DNA of 64,000 nucleotides from Stictocephala bisonia (taxonomy: Eukaryota; Arthropoda; Insecta; Hemiptera; Membracidae), in contig JAQJVL010000258.1 in the NCBI GenBank assembly GCA_035578905.1, forward strand, positions 620,001 to 684,000, given 5' to 3'. The notes under the pieces are model-generated. The model worked only from the letters and a program-made list of their open reading frames with translations, did not search any database and was not told the DNA's origin. Numbering within the stretch: the stretch's first letter is position 1; each line of letters begins with the position of its first letter. Shown piece by piece: positions 49,298-60,069 of the stretch. Position numbers and translations under genes: made by a program.

Positions 49298-49563
49298 AAG
49301 TTAATATTGTCGTAATCTGTTCATTGTATTATGTTTAATTGAATTTCTAATTATTGCTATTTATTTATAATTTTGTTTTTATTAATGGACTACTTTAAGT
49401 TTATTTATTTTTTATTTATAATCATACTTATCAAATCAATAAATTGCTTTATGGACTACACTTTTTGGCGATATATAACTTTGTTTCATTTACAAACAAC
49501 CATAAAGCCTCAATATTATTGTAAGTATGCGGTTCTTGGACTTGTTTTTCTTGTAAATTGATG
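49298..49563 (+). repeat. 266-bp direct repeat inside the 1300-bp transposon, copy 2
   Basis: Partner of 48923-49188; both begin AAGTTAATATTGTCGTAATC and end TTCTTGTAAATTGATG. This copy continues into the complete right terminal repeat; copy 1 stops at that point. Confidence 0.93.
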
Positions 49564-49752
49564 TAGAATTCGAAATTAATTTTCAAATTACTCTATATGT
49601 TGAATTAAAAAAAAATGTACTTGGTGTACCTTCAGCCCAGTAGGTGACTCAGTAAGGAAACCCGGAGCGGCCGGGCGAGGGCTAATTGGGGGTGGCAGAG
49701 GCCTTGCCGGCCGTCTTAATCCCTCAGCCGCCACGAAACTTCTCTCCGACTA

Positions 49753-52564
49753 TAGATATATTTTTCAAACTTCTACCTTTGATATTATTTTAATTTGTGA
49801 AACTTGGTTAAAAGCAAATATTTCTGATCAATCAGTGGAGTTAAATGGCTACACTTTATTTCGGAATGACAGGCAGCATAAGGGTGGTGGTGGTGGTGTT
49901 GGAGCATTTGTTAAATCACACCTGAAAACTGCTATTGTTCATAGTTCTGACACTACCGTACCTGATCGCCCTGAATTCATGCTTCTTGACGTCTGTGTTA
50001 ATGATACACATATCCTTATCAGTGTATGTTACAGGGCACCTAATCTTGGGTATCTAGCGGAATTTGAACACGCACTGCTAGATATCATGGATATGTGATA
50101 GATATATGTACTAGATATCATGACTCTCTACAGTCATGTTATTGTTATGGATGACTTTAATACTGATCTAATAGGGCCTCCAAATCATGACAAGACCTTT
50201 TTGGAAAACATGTTAAACTCTTTTAACTTGATTATACTGCCTCTACAAGCTACACATCACACTGCCACGGCTGCCACTTGGCTTGATATCATGGCGGTTA
50301 GTGATCCTGACCTAGTCGCACTCCACGGACAGCTTCCGGCTCCAGGTCTTTCTAAACATGACTTACTTCTATTTGTTTACAAACTTCGTCCTCCTAAATC
50401 AAAAGATAATTTTATTACATACAGGAATTATAAAACACTCGACTGTAATTCAGTTGTATATGATGCTTTGTCATTGCCCCGGCAAGATATCCTTCTACTA
50501 TCAGATGTAAACGCTATGGTTCAGCAGTTTAATTTCCTGCTTATTGGCCTTCTGGATCATCACGCTCCTCTTATTACTAAACGCTTAACCAAAATACCTG
50601 CTCCCTGGATCAATGAAAGTATTCGAACAATGCAGAAGCAACGTGACTCGTCATTTCGTAAGGCACATCTAACTAAACCACAGGAAGACTGGTCAGTCTA
50701 TAAAAAACTAAGAAATCAAGTTCAACAAAAAATACGCAATTCTAAGATTAGGTACTATTACAATTCACTTAATAACTCTAAGTCTACAAAGTTTACATGG
50801 TCCAAAATTAAGGAGCTGGGAATTGGAAAACCCAATAAACCTGAAAATATCAATATCGATCTCAATACTATTAATGACTTTTTTGTAAATATTCCTGTGG
50901 ATGTTTCTGGTGCGAAAAACTACTCTACTGAGCTTCTGAATTCTCCCATTGTTATACCTGAAATTCGATTTTCATTTAAAACAGTGTCTGAGCGTGATGT
51001 TCTGAAGGCTATAATGCGAACATCAAGTAATGCAGTTGGGGCAGATAGTCTTCCTATTAAATTTTTAAAGATAACTTTACCCGTTACAATTCCAATAATC
51101 ACTGCTATTTTCAATACTTCCTTAATGACCGGCATCTTCCCAACTGCATGGAAATCAGCTATAGTTTGTCCCCTTCAAAAAGTTGCTAATCCTGTATCAC
51201 CATCTGATCTGAGACCCATTAGTATTCTCCCTGCTCTTTCCAAATGTCTTGAAAGAATTGTCCATACGCAACTCTCATATTATATTGAGGAATTTAATTT
51301 AATATCTAAATTTCAATCTGGTTTCCGTAAATTTCATAGTACTACAGCAGCTCTTCTTAAAATTACAGAATATATCCGTGCAGCTATGGACATTGGAGAG
51401 CTTACATTGTTAACACTTTTTGACTTTCCAAAAGCTTTCGATTGTGTTTATCACCCTCTTCTTACAATAAAATTAAAAAAATATGGTCTAACTGATGGTA
51501 GTATTGGCTGGGTCGAGTCCTATCTATCTGGCCGTAGGCAGTGTGTAAAAACTAATGATGGTATGTCTGAATGGAGACATGTTTCTAGAGGAGTTCCTCA
51601 GGGTTCAGTATTGGGTCCACTACTGTTTATTCTTTATATAAATGATATTACAGATCACATAAGATATTCCTCCTACCACTTATATGCAGATGACTTGCAA
51701 ATCTATCAACACTTCTCTATTACTGAGATGGCAAAAGCTGTTTCTAGGACAAACAGTGACATCGATGCACTTTCCGCTTGGGCCGTGAAACATGGATTGA
51801 AGCTTAATGAACAAAAGACACAAGCAATTGTCATTGGACACCCAAGACTAATTTCTAAAGTTAATATTGACACATTTCCAAAGCTTCAACTAAATAACTC
51901 TACTTTAGATTATTGTGACAAAGTAAAGAATCTTGGTCTTGTCATGGGTAGGAATTTGAATTGGACTGATCAGACACTGATCATAACAAGCAGTGATCAT
52001 AACACTGATCAGATTATGACTACGTGCAATCGAGTGTTTGCTGGCATTCACTGCTTAAACGATATGCATCTTTTCTTAAATTTAACGTTAAAGTGATGCT
52101 GGTCAAGACACTTGTTTTGCCTCATTTTAATTATTATGACATCGTAACTAGTGACATGACTGTAAAGCTCTCGGACAAGCTTCAACGTGCGCAGAACTAT
52201 TGTATAAAATTTATTTTCAGTCTACGGTGTTATGATCACGTTACGCCATTCTTCAATGAACTGTCTATTCTGAAGCTTAAACAGCTTCATGAGTATCATT
52301 TACTGATTCACAAGATTTTAAAAACAAAAAATTCCAGTTACTTGTCCGAGCGTTTCAGGTTCATGAACGAAATAAGTTCTAGAAATACTCGTCAGGGGGG
52401 CATCAATATTATCAGTCCCTGTACATCGTACTACTTTATATAACAAATCTTTCACTGTAACAGCTTGTCGCCTATGGAATGCGCTCCCTGACAGCATCAA
52501 AATAATCGAAGGTTACCCTCGTTACGGGGTGGAAGTTAAAGATCATTTGATGCGGGATCTGTAG
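49753..52564 (+). pseudogene. LINE ORF2: endonuclease and reverse transcriptase
   Basis: The frame opens with ILICETWLKANISDQSVELN and GYTLFRNDR, then SVCYRAPN: endonuclease. At 50096 TGA TAG lies in a 33-bp in-frame duplication (CTAGATATCATG at 50078 and 50111). The frame then continues for 658 codons. It has VIVMDDFNTDL where GDFN is usual, and SKHDLL where SDHxx is usual. The RT motifs follow: FDFPKAFDCVYH (near residue 435 counted from 50120), GVPQGSVLGPLLF (491) and YADD (522-525). A frameshift near 52058 moves the C-terminus (LLKRYASFLKFNVKVMLVKT) to another frame. A second near 52430 returns it for SFTVTACRLWNALPDSIK, ending at TAG 52562-52564. It is inactive but well preserved. Confidence 0.92.
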
Positions 52565-52951
52565 TGGCGGTGGGCTGGTGGTTTGCGGGGTCTGTGTGGG
52601 GTGCGAGTAAGATATGAATGGGTGAGTGTCTTTAAAGCGTTTTTTTCTTTCTTTCTTTTGAATTTACTATTAATTTTGAATAGTTAGTGCCAATTTCTTT
52701 TGTATTGATAGCTTTATTAGATTAGTTAATTTTTTAATTTGTGTTTATTTTTACATAAAATTGTCTTATATTGCATTACGTAGAGTTTAATATGATTTTA
52801 TGTTATCTATTTCAAGTTGTATTATTTATTTGAGGTTAAGTGGTAGAGAGGACTCTATAGTCCTAACTTCGCCTCCAATAAAGCCATTTTTCATTTAATT
52901 TCATTTTCATCTCATTACTCTTTTTCATTTTTAAGCAACGACATACCGAAA

Positions 52952-53100
52952 AAAGTTATCAGCAACAACCAATAAAGGTATTATTGGAATTTGGTGTTTC
53001 AGGCCACTCCAATATATTTATCGGCTAGTAAACGTAACTTATTGACCCATTTCAGTAGATAACGTCCATTCCGTAACGACTTTGGCCTCTGGTTTGCTCT
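52952..53100 (+). mobile_element. Dispersed repeat, copy 2 (partner at 34655)
   Basis: Direct-orientation partner of 34655-34806, starting just after the LINE tail. The copies agree through GGTATTATTGGAATT, TTTCAGGCCACTCCAAT and CCTCTGGTTTGCTC, then diverge. Confidence 0.7.
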
Positions 53101-53488
53101 AATCGTATTAGGGACGATTTGTTTTTTACTTTTGAATATAAACTATCATGTGCCTAAAGTTCCAGTTCGATGGTACAAAGAGGCAAATTTAGTTTCTATT
53201 ATTTACAAAATGTACCTCACATATAGTTATCTGTATCAAATATAAAAATAATTTCTTTGACATTTCGTTGCTGATATTTAATATTATAATTATGAAACTT
53301 TGTAAATTTGTTTGTCGATCAAGCAAAAAAATGAACACAGTTTAATAAAGACTTTAGATGAAGTTTGTGTCACAGATAAAACTTTATTTAACACAATTCA
53401 TAATACATTTTTATTCAAGTAAATGGCATAGTACAAGTGAAATATTCCATTACCTTATCAAAAGTTATAAACAGGTAGTGGTTATACT

Positions 53489-54228
53489 GTACGATGTAAG
53501 TTCTCCCTACAACGACTCATGTGTTTCTGGTTGTGGCTTGTGTACGATGTAAGTTCTCCCTACAGCGACTCATGTGTTTCTAGTTGTGGCTTGTGTACGA
53601 TGTAAGTTCTCCCTACAGCGACTCGTGTGTTTCTGGTTGTGGTTTGTGTACGATGTAAGTTCTCCCTACAGTGATTCGTGTGTTTCTGGTTGTGGTTTGT
53701 GTACGATGTAAGTTCTCCCTACAGCGACTCGTGTGTTTCTGGTTGTGGCTTGTGTACGATGTACGTTCTCCTTACTGCGACCCGTGTGTTTCTGGTTGTG
53801 GCTTGTGTACGATGTAAGTGCTCACTACAGTGACTCGTGTGTTTCTGGTTGTGGCTTCTGTACGACGTAAGTTCTCCCTACAGTGACTCATGTGTTTCTG
53901 GTTGTGGTTTGTGTACGATGTAAGTTCTCCCTACAGTGATTCGTGTGTTTCTGGTTGTGGTTTGTGTACGATGTAAGTTCTCCCTACAGCGACTCGTGTG
54001 TTTCTGGTTGTGGCTTCTGTACGACGTAAGTTCTCCCTACAGCGACTCATGTGTTTCTGGTTGTGGCTTGTGTACGATGTAAGTTCTCCCTACAGCGACT
54101 CATGTGTTTCTGGTTGTGGCTTGTGTAGATGTAAGTTCTCCTTACAGTGACTCGTGTGTTTCTGGTTGTGGCTTGTGTACGATGCAAGTTCTCCCTACAG
54201 TGACTCGTGTGTTTCTGATTTTGGCTTG
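53489..54228. repeat. 53-bp minisatellite, 14 copies
   Basis: The unit is GTACGATGTAAGTTCTCCCT, ACAGCGACTCGTGTGTTTCT, GGTTGTGGCTTGT (53 bp). The period is confirmed at 53489, 53542 and 53595. Variants (AGCGACTC / AGTGATTC / AGTGACTC, GGCTT / GGTTT) are interspersed. One copy near 54125 lacks one base. Each unit contains GTAAGT and CTACAG, which look like splice signals but lie only 11 bp apart, so they cannot delimit an intron. It is non-coding. Confidence 0.96.
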
Positions 54229-54239
54229 GTTGTATAGTG

Positions 54240-55225
54240 GATATTATTTTGTTCTCTGTATTGTGATTTAGTTTACTGGTTTAGAATTTGTATTAATAGA
54301 TAATCGCGTATTTAGCTGTACAGTAAGAATAATCGTGGAGTTTCTTAGAACCCAATTCCTCTCAACACGGTTTTTATGTAACAGCACAAAAAATCCTACA
54401 GGACCGACATTTCAAAGTAGCAAATACTTCAGGAATTTGTTTTGATTTCTCACCTTAGCAAATGCATAAATCAAGCATGTGCTTTGACACAGCACAAACT
54501 GGCACTGAATTACTTTTTAACTCATCTTACTTCGAATGGAACTCTAATAACTGTTAAAGATATTTTCATGAGTGGAAGTGCATAATGTTTTAATGTCAAA
54601 TTATGATACTAAAATATACTTTTATCATGGGTAAAGAGATAACAATTATGGTTTGGTAGAACGTTTTAATTACTGGTTCTATTAATATTGAATTTTGTCT
54701 TGTTAAAGTAATGTGGAGATTATGAACTAACAGAACTATATCATAAAGCGATCAAAAACCCTTGATTAAACTGTATTTGAATTTAAGTTAAAATATAATA
54801 CTCCCAAGCCGCAAATTGAAAGAAATAAATGACCTCAATTAGACGACCACAACCGGAGTCTACATTTCCAGTAGCGGATTGCCATTACCCACCTAAATGG
54901 GTTGATATTTTACTTCAATTGCCCAGTTATTCTATGGTCTTGTGTTTTAACTTTATAGTTAACGATAACTTGTTATTAGTGCAACAACAATTAATGAATT
55001 ACTTTAAAAAAGTTCTAAGATTTGATCACAAATAAATCTTAATTGTTTGATTTGATCACAAATAAATGGTAGTTATTAATGACCATACGAGGTTTTCATG
55101 GTGACATATTTATAAATAATAAAAATAGACTTACAACAAAATTAATCTTTAAAAAAATGCAATTAGTGCAGACATATTCAAATTAATTTAAACGAGTTAG
55201 ACATAAATTAAATATAATTAAATCA
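54240..55225. other. AT-rich non-coding stretch
   Basis: Nothing recognisable; one 68-residue open frame at 54829 lacks motifs. Confidence 0.5.
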
Positions 55226-55234
55226 CTTGACGTT

Positions 55235-57190
55235 TAAGACCCATCCCCCCCACCAAAACTGGAAAGCGTGCCAACTGGGGGATGGCTCAAAATCAGTCAA
55301 GCGATGGGATCACGGGTGGCAGTTGGAGGGTCAAAATAAAACTCGGCAGCTGAGCAAACTAATTTATTTCCAAGTCAAAAATGCAAAACTGGCAGGCGGA
55401 AGGCCACAATATCGATTGCACTTAAATAAATAACAAGAAACACTAAAATTAACAAGATAATACAAAAGCTACAAAAACAACAAACTCTACAAATACCAAA
55501 ATTAACAATTACAGCTACATGGCCTATCTGCAGCCTAAACTGAGACACCCAAAACGTAAGAAATTAAAGGCCAAATTAAAAGTGAAAATTTATAAAAATT
55601 TTGGTAACACACATTAACCCGGCAATTTAGCCCACATCCCATGATTCCACCGAGGCCAGGGAGTAAGCCGGAATTCCTGGGCGGCTCCGAATAGGAAGTT
55701 AAGTAAAAGTACAATAATCCCCTTTTGGTGAACGTTTAAAAATTAAACAATTTTAAAAAATATATACCACGGTACCGTTCTATTATCCCCTGACATCAAT
55801 AATACAATTCACGAAATAAATAACACTAAATAAATCACTAGGCCTAAACATACAAATAAATAATACCCTAATTTAAACAGTATATTAGAGAATTTTAGCC
55901 ATACAAAGTAATTACGGATTTAAATTAGTAAAAAAACCCTTTAACAACGGTGCCTAACTACAATACAATTTAAAGAACATAACAAATGAATAAACTACTT
56001 TAAGACTAATAACAATAAATTGCAACATTAAAAAATATAAAAAATAAATATGTATATAGGTTTCATGGCTAATCCTGAAATGTATTTGGGCAGTTCTTAG
56101 GCCTAGACCTCATTTAACAGTTCCGCAACATTTTTTTCTTCTTTTTTTATATTTCACTTTTTTTTCTCTTATTAAATAATACACCATCAAAACCCCCAGC
56201 TCAGCCACCGGGAAACAAAATGGAACGCACTGACCTGAGGACTGAAGAATATAGCCCCGAGAAGTAGAGAGGGCAGTGAGGGGCAGAGCTCGCTCAATCA
56301 CATGGTTCCCAGGCCAGGCTTGCAGTAGAGAAGGTGGAACTCCGCCCGGACGACAGGCTGAGGGTTGAAACGTCCTACTCAAGGACCCTGGACTGCAAGG
56401 CCAAACCACAGCACATTAAAAACAGTACAGCCCAAAACCAAAAATACTACCCATAACAACTAATAAACATGAAATGGCAAAACAAAACAAGAACAGACAA
56501 AATTGTACACGATTGGAGCACACTAGAAAATAAAAGATCCATTTTTAGGCTATGAATAATTTAAACCAACTTACAATTTAACAAATTATAAAAGACGTAT
56601 GGAACTAAAAAAATGACAAACTGAAAACTAGGCTATAGATACAGAAGCAATAGGTTATAAAATAAAAATCAAACTAAACAGATAGGCTAGGTTATTGTCA
56701 ATGAACAAAAATATGGTAAATCGGTAACTCCAACTGAAAAAAGGCTCCACAACACATTATACAGAACTACCACTGAATACAAAACAATATATAATAAAGC
56801 AATTACTGGTAAAACAGTAACATTGAGCACGTGGCTCGAACCTAGGTTAACAAAGATCTAGACAAAGAATACAAATTTAACAATGCCCTGAAAATGACAT
56901 ATAAACCAGAATATTATTATTTAAACAAAGTATTTTCACCAAAAGGGTGATTAGATATTAGAAATTACAAAATGAACACTTACGTTTTTGAGTCTCTAGC
57001 CGGACATGTTTTTACTCGAGGCGGAGAACAAGTCAAATGACGGCCAACCTGACAGACCAGAGCTGGAACAAGGAACGAACGAGTCCGAGCCAACGGCCAC
57101 CAAAGTAAGCGAATCGCCGGGCACAAGTGGTCTCAGGCAGCCCGGCAGACCACGACGAAAGTAACGAAATGTACCGGTCAACGACCCTAT
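55235..57190 (-). mobile_element. 2-kb non-coding element with splice-like signals, copy 2 (inverted)
   Basis: Inverted homologue of 36108-38165. On the minus strand it starts GGGTCGTTGACCGGTACATT (about 57185 downwards) and ends GATGGGTCTT at about 55235. It keeps the same signals: donor-like AAAACGTAAGTG (56982-56983); an exon-like block at 56235-56392 preceded by CTTGCAG and followed by CAG|GTCAGTG; and the terminal hairpin CCATCCCCCC (55241-55250) with a GGGGGATGG complement near 55277-55285. The exon-like blocks are 158 and 154 bp. Divergence between the copies is substantial in the AT-rich parts and lower in these blocks. A 99-residue open frame across the block (56110-56409) is not shared in intact form. 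Confidence 0.75.
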
Positions 57191-57194
57191 CTAT

Positions 57195-58798
57195 ATACGT
57201 TAAAGAAAGTTGTAACAATTAAAATAAAATATTCCAAGAAAAATATACGACAAAGAGAAGAACGGTAGTCTAGGTAGAGAGAAAAGAGGTAATATCGGAG
57301 AGAAAGAAAGAATGCTGGAGGGAACGCAAAGCATCTACATTTAAGTAAAATAATATTGAATTCCACGTACTCTATAGTTGGCTAATGCAAAAGTAACACA
57401 ATTGTTGTTTGGCTGTTATACGACCGATATAACTAAGCGTCAAATAAAAAAGCATAAATAATATGTAAACTCATAAATTCCATAATAGTATTATGATAAA
57501 TATCATCATAGTAAAGATATTTTATTTTACAATAAGTACTGATATTTTAATAAATTTACAAATAAATTATTATACAAGAAATGTACAATTTACAGGATAC
57601 GCCATTTATAAAGAATTATGTATAGGTATGATCATTATTTATATGTATGATTTAAAGGTATAAACAATTTATAGTTATAGTACCCTATGCCAAATTTTAA
57701 GATAGCCATGGAAAGCAAATAAACACCCTGAGAGTAGTCTACATTGTAAGAAAAGCTTTGAGCTATATTAAGTAGCAGAAATGAATGATACACGCTACTA
57801 CTTAGATAAGGATTGTTACAGTATTTATAAACATATGTTTCTTAACAATGTAAACTTTAGCCACATATAACAATAAAGTGTTTGCTGAATATTAATAAAA
57901 AGTGACCATGTGGTCTAAGGCAGGCAGTACAGTTGATATTGTTAGTTCAGTTTCGTCAGTTAATTTTGTAAAAGAATTGAACGCTTAAGTTAAGTTTCAA
58001 TGTACTTGTTTGGATATTTTTCTTAATTAAAACAATGATAGTGTGGGTTATTACAGACGAAAATCCATCATGATTGGTATTACCGGTTGTCTTACTGTTT
58101 ACTTACTTCATCAGTAGTGTTGTACTCAATTTAAACTGTTCACTGAACCTGACCTCGTCAACACAGTGTGAATCGTTCCACAACATTGTTGCTGAGTCAC
58201 TACAGAGAACCAGTATTTGTTCGGTAACTATTAACTAATTTACCAATTCTATTGTATTTTTCTAATAACATTGAACAAGTTTTTTTTACGATAAGCTATC
58301 CAAAAAAGTGTATTATTGCATTGAAAATTATAGGCCTATAATTCTAGTAATAAATGTTTCCAACTGAATATAAAACCTCTTTTGATTTTTTATTGGAATC
58401 CATGATATTAAATATTCCAAATATTACAATATTTTCAAATATTACAATTACATTTTAGGTATATATCTTATTTCCAAGATATTTTAAAATTTATTGTTTG
58501 TGAAATCATATGAGATGTATATTTTACAAAAGCAACAAATATACGACAGTATAATACGTTCTATGTGGGAAATAAAACGTTCAATAATCGTACGGTGTAT
58601 CTCACAGTTCACCAAAACAATGAGATGTGTTTACCACCATTTTATAATGTGGATGAATCAAAAATATTATTTCAAATGTCCTTTTGAATAATCGGACATC
58701 CTGTAAAAAAGGATAGCAAGTAATTTGTTCCATTTGAATTGAAACACTGTTAAACTGTTTTATAGGGCGTGATTTTCGGTTAACGTAAACCTTGACAC

Positions 58799-58800
<2 letters not shown>
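57195..58800. other. AT-rich non-coding stretch
   Basis: No gene recognised. CGGACATCCTGTAAAAA near 58693-58709 resembles the outer end of mariner-like transposons, but no partner end or transposase is found. Confidence 0.4.

Positions 58801-58801
<1 letters not shown>

Positions 58802-58842
<41 letters not shown>
58802..58842. repeat. Poly(A) tract, 41 bases
   Basis: An uninterrupted A41 run. It could be the tail of a retrocopy on the plus strand, but the preceding 150 bp have no AATAAA at the right distance and no recognisable gene. Confidence 0.9.
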
Positions 58843-58843
<1 letters not shown>

Positions 58844-58849
58844 AGTGTA

Positions 58850-59950
58850 CATTTGTAACAACAACAATAACAAAAAGGGACACATTTAATGGAATTTGAA
58901 ACTCAATTTTCCTATTCAAAAATGGAATAATGAATGTCACCAATTAGATTAGCGCTGCTGGAGTCCACAATCCTGACACGGTATGGCATAATCCCATTAA
59001 ATATTATGTTATTTATTACCGAGTGAATTTATTGAAGTGGTTTTGTTTTAACTAACATTTTGTGATAATTTCCTCTTCATAAAAACTCAGTAGTGATACT
59101 TTTTATGTATTAATTGAAAATGTGTTATTTAAAATTAATTTTCATAAAATTAGTCCAACCATTCTCGTAGTTGTTATTTCATACACATACAATATGTCTC
59201 TAAATATTAGATGATGTACGGATATTAGACGTTGAACGTACTCACGTTTAACCGTTGTTTTACGAACAAATATAGGTATAACTGCAGTAACATTGATTAT
59301 TTTGAGCTATACCGTTGTGGAACCTTTAAACATGTATTGTACATAGCATTTGTCACTAACAAAATGCCTTATTAGAGATTTTTAGGATGCTAAAAAACTA
59401 TATATTTTCCAAAATGACTATCTGTCTTTGTATCACAAGATGATCTTTTTAAAATTAATACTTAATTCAAGTTCAACTGTGAAAATCAAAATGTAGTATC
59501 TTAAAAATCGGACCCATGATTAAAAAGAAAACCATGGTAATAAGCAAATTACAAGTGAGACAATGTTATCAAATGTTATCAATGTCATTCTTAATGCATC
59601 TCATGTCAATTCATATAGTTGCTAGAAAAATACATCCAACCTGAAACAACCATTAACATTGGAATATAGTTGTAAAAGTAAAATTTTTCTATTTCTGAAA
59701 TCATAATAATCAATTTCTTCATAGTATTTTCACATAAATTGACTTGACAATATGTATCATTAAATTACCTTCATGCATCCTCTCAGATTGGTTGGACTGT
59801 TCTGAAAAAAGTGAGGGAATGAGAGTTTTCCTAAACTAGGACATATTGATGAAACAAAGTCGACTAGCAATAAAGGCAGCATCACGTAACTCTGGCAGTG
59901 GATAGTAAATATTATAACAAAATGATTACTCTCCAAAGAGTTGTTCAGTT
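58850..59950. other. AT-rich non-coding stretch
   Basis: Nothing recognisable. Confidence 0.5.
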
Positions 59951-59954
59951 ATAT

Positions 59955-60065
59955 ATTTATGAGACGCCAATCGTGAGTATATGGGTGGAATAATTATACA
60001 TGAACAAGTGTAGCCATTGGCAATAACTAAGTTCGACATGAGTAGTAATTGTTACTGACTAAGAA
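59955..60065 (+). mobile_element. Dispersed repeat, copy 2 (partner at 16330)
   Basis: Aligned with the first 110 bp of 16330-16720 through GACGCCAATCGT, ATATGGGTGGAATA, CATGAACAAGTGTAG and AAGTTCGACATGAG. The longer right part of copy 1 is absent, so this copy is 3'-truncated or the family boundary lies here. Confidence 0.5.
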
Positions 60066-60069
60066 TGAT

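Larger units (their letters stand above)
48453..49752. mobile_element. 1300-bp inverted-repeat transposon inserted in the LINE, TA target
   Basis: The element begins TAGTTGGAGAGAAGTTTCGT and ends with the complement, ACGAAACTTCTCTCCGACTA. The inverted repeats extend about 272 bp (48453-48724 and 49481-49752) with about five differences, near 98% identity. The outer 150 bp are GC-rich and the middle is AT-rich. TA flanks it on both sides (48451-48452 and 49753-49754). Removing the element and one TA restores the LINE frame, which fixes the boundaries. No transposase is present. Short open frames inside are AT-rich noise. A Tc1/mariner-type non-autonomous or foldback element is likely. Confidence 0.9.
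48281..52930 (+). mobile_element. 5'-truncated non-LTR retrotransposon (CR1/Jockey-like LINE)
   Basis: A LINE with endonuclease and reverse transcriptase (ORF2) but no ORF1, so the 5' end is truncated near 48280-48300. The 3' UTR (52565-52930) carries AATAAAGCC near 52878, followed by a TTCATTT / TTTCATC-rich tail, as seen in CR1/Jockey-type elements. A 1300-bp transposon (48453-49752) interrupts it. The clade is judged from motifs only. No clear target-site duplication was found around the element. Confidence 0.85.

Noticed and set aside
53489..54228. Micro-introns bounded by GTAAGT and CTACAG
   Set aside because: Only 11 bp separate the motifs, far below any workable intron length.
56110..56409. 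99-residue minus-strand frame in copy 2 of the 2-kb element
   Set aside because: The corresponding frame in copy 1 is interrupted by stops, so it is not conserved as protein.
58802..58842. Processed pseudogene tail
   Set aside because: No polyadenylation signal at a suitable distance and no recognisable gene upstream.
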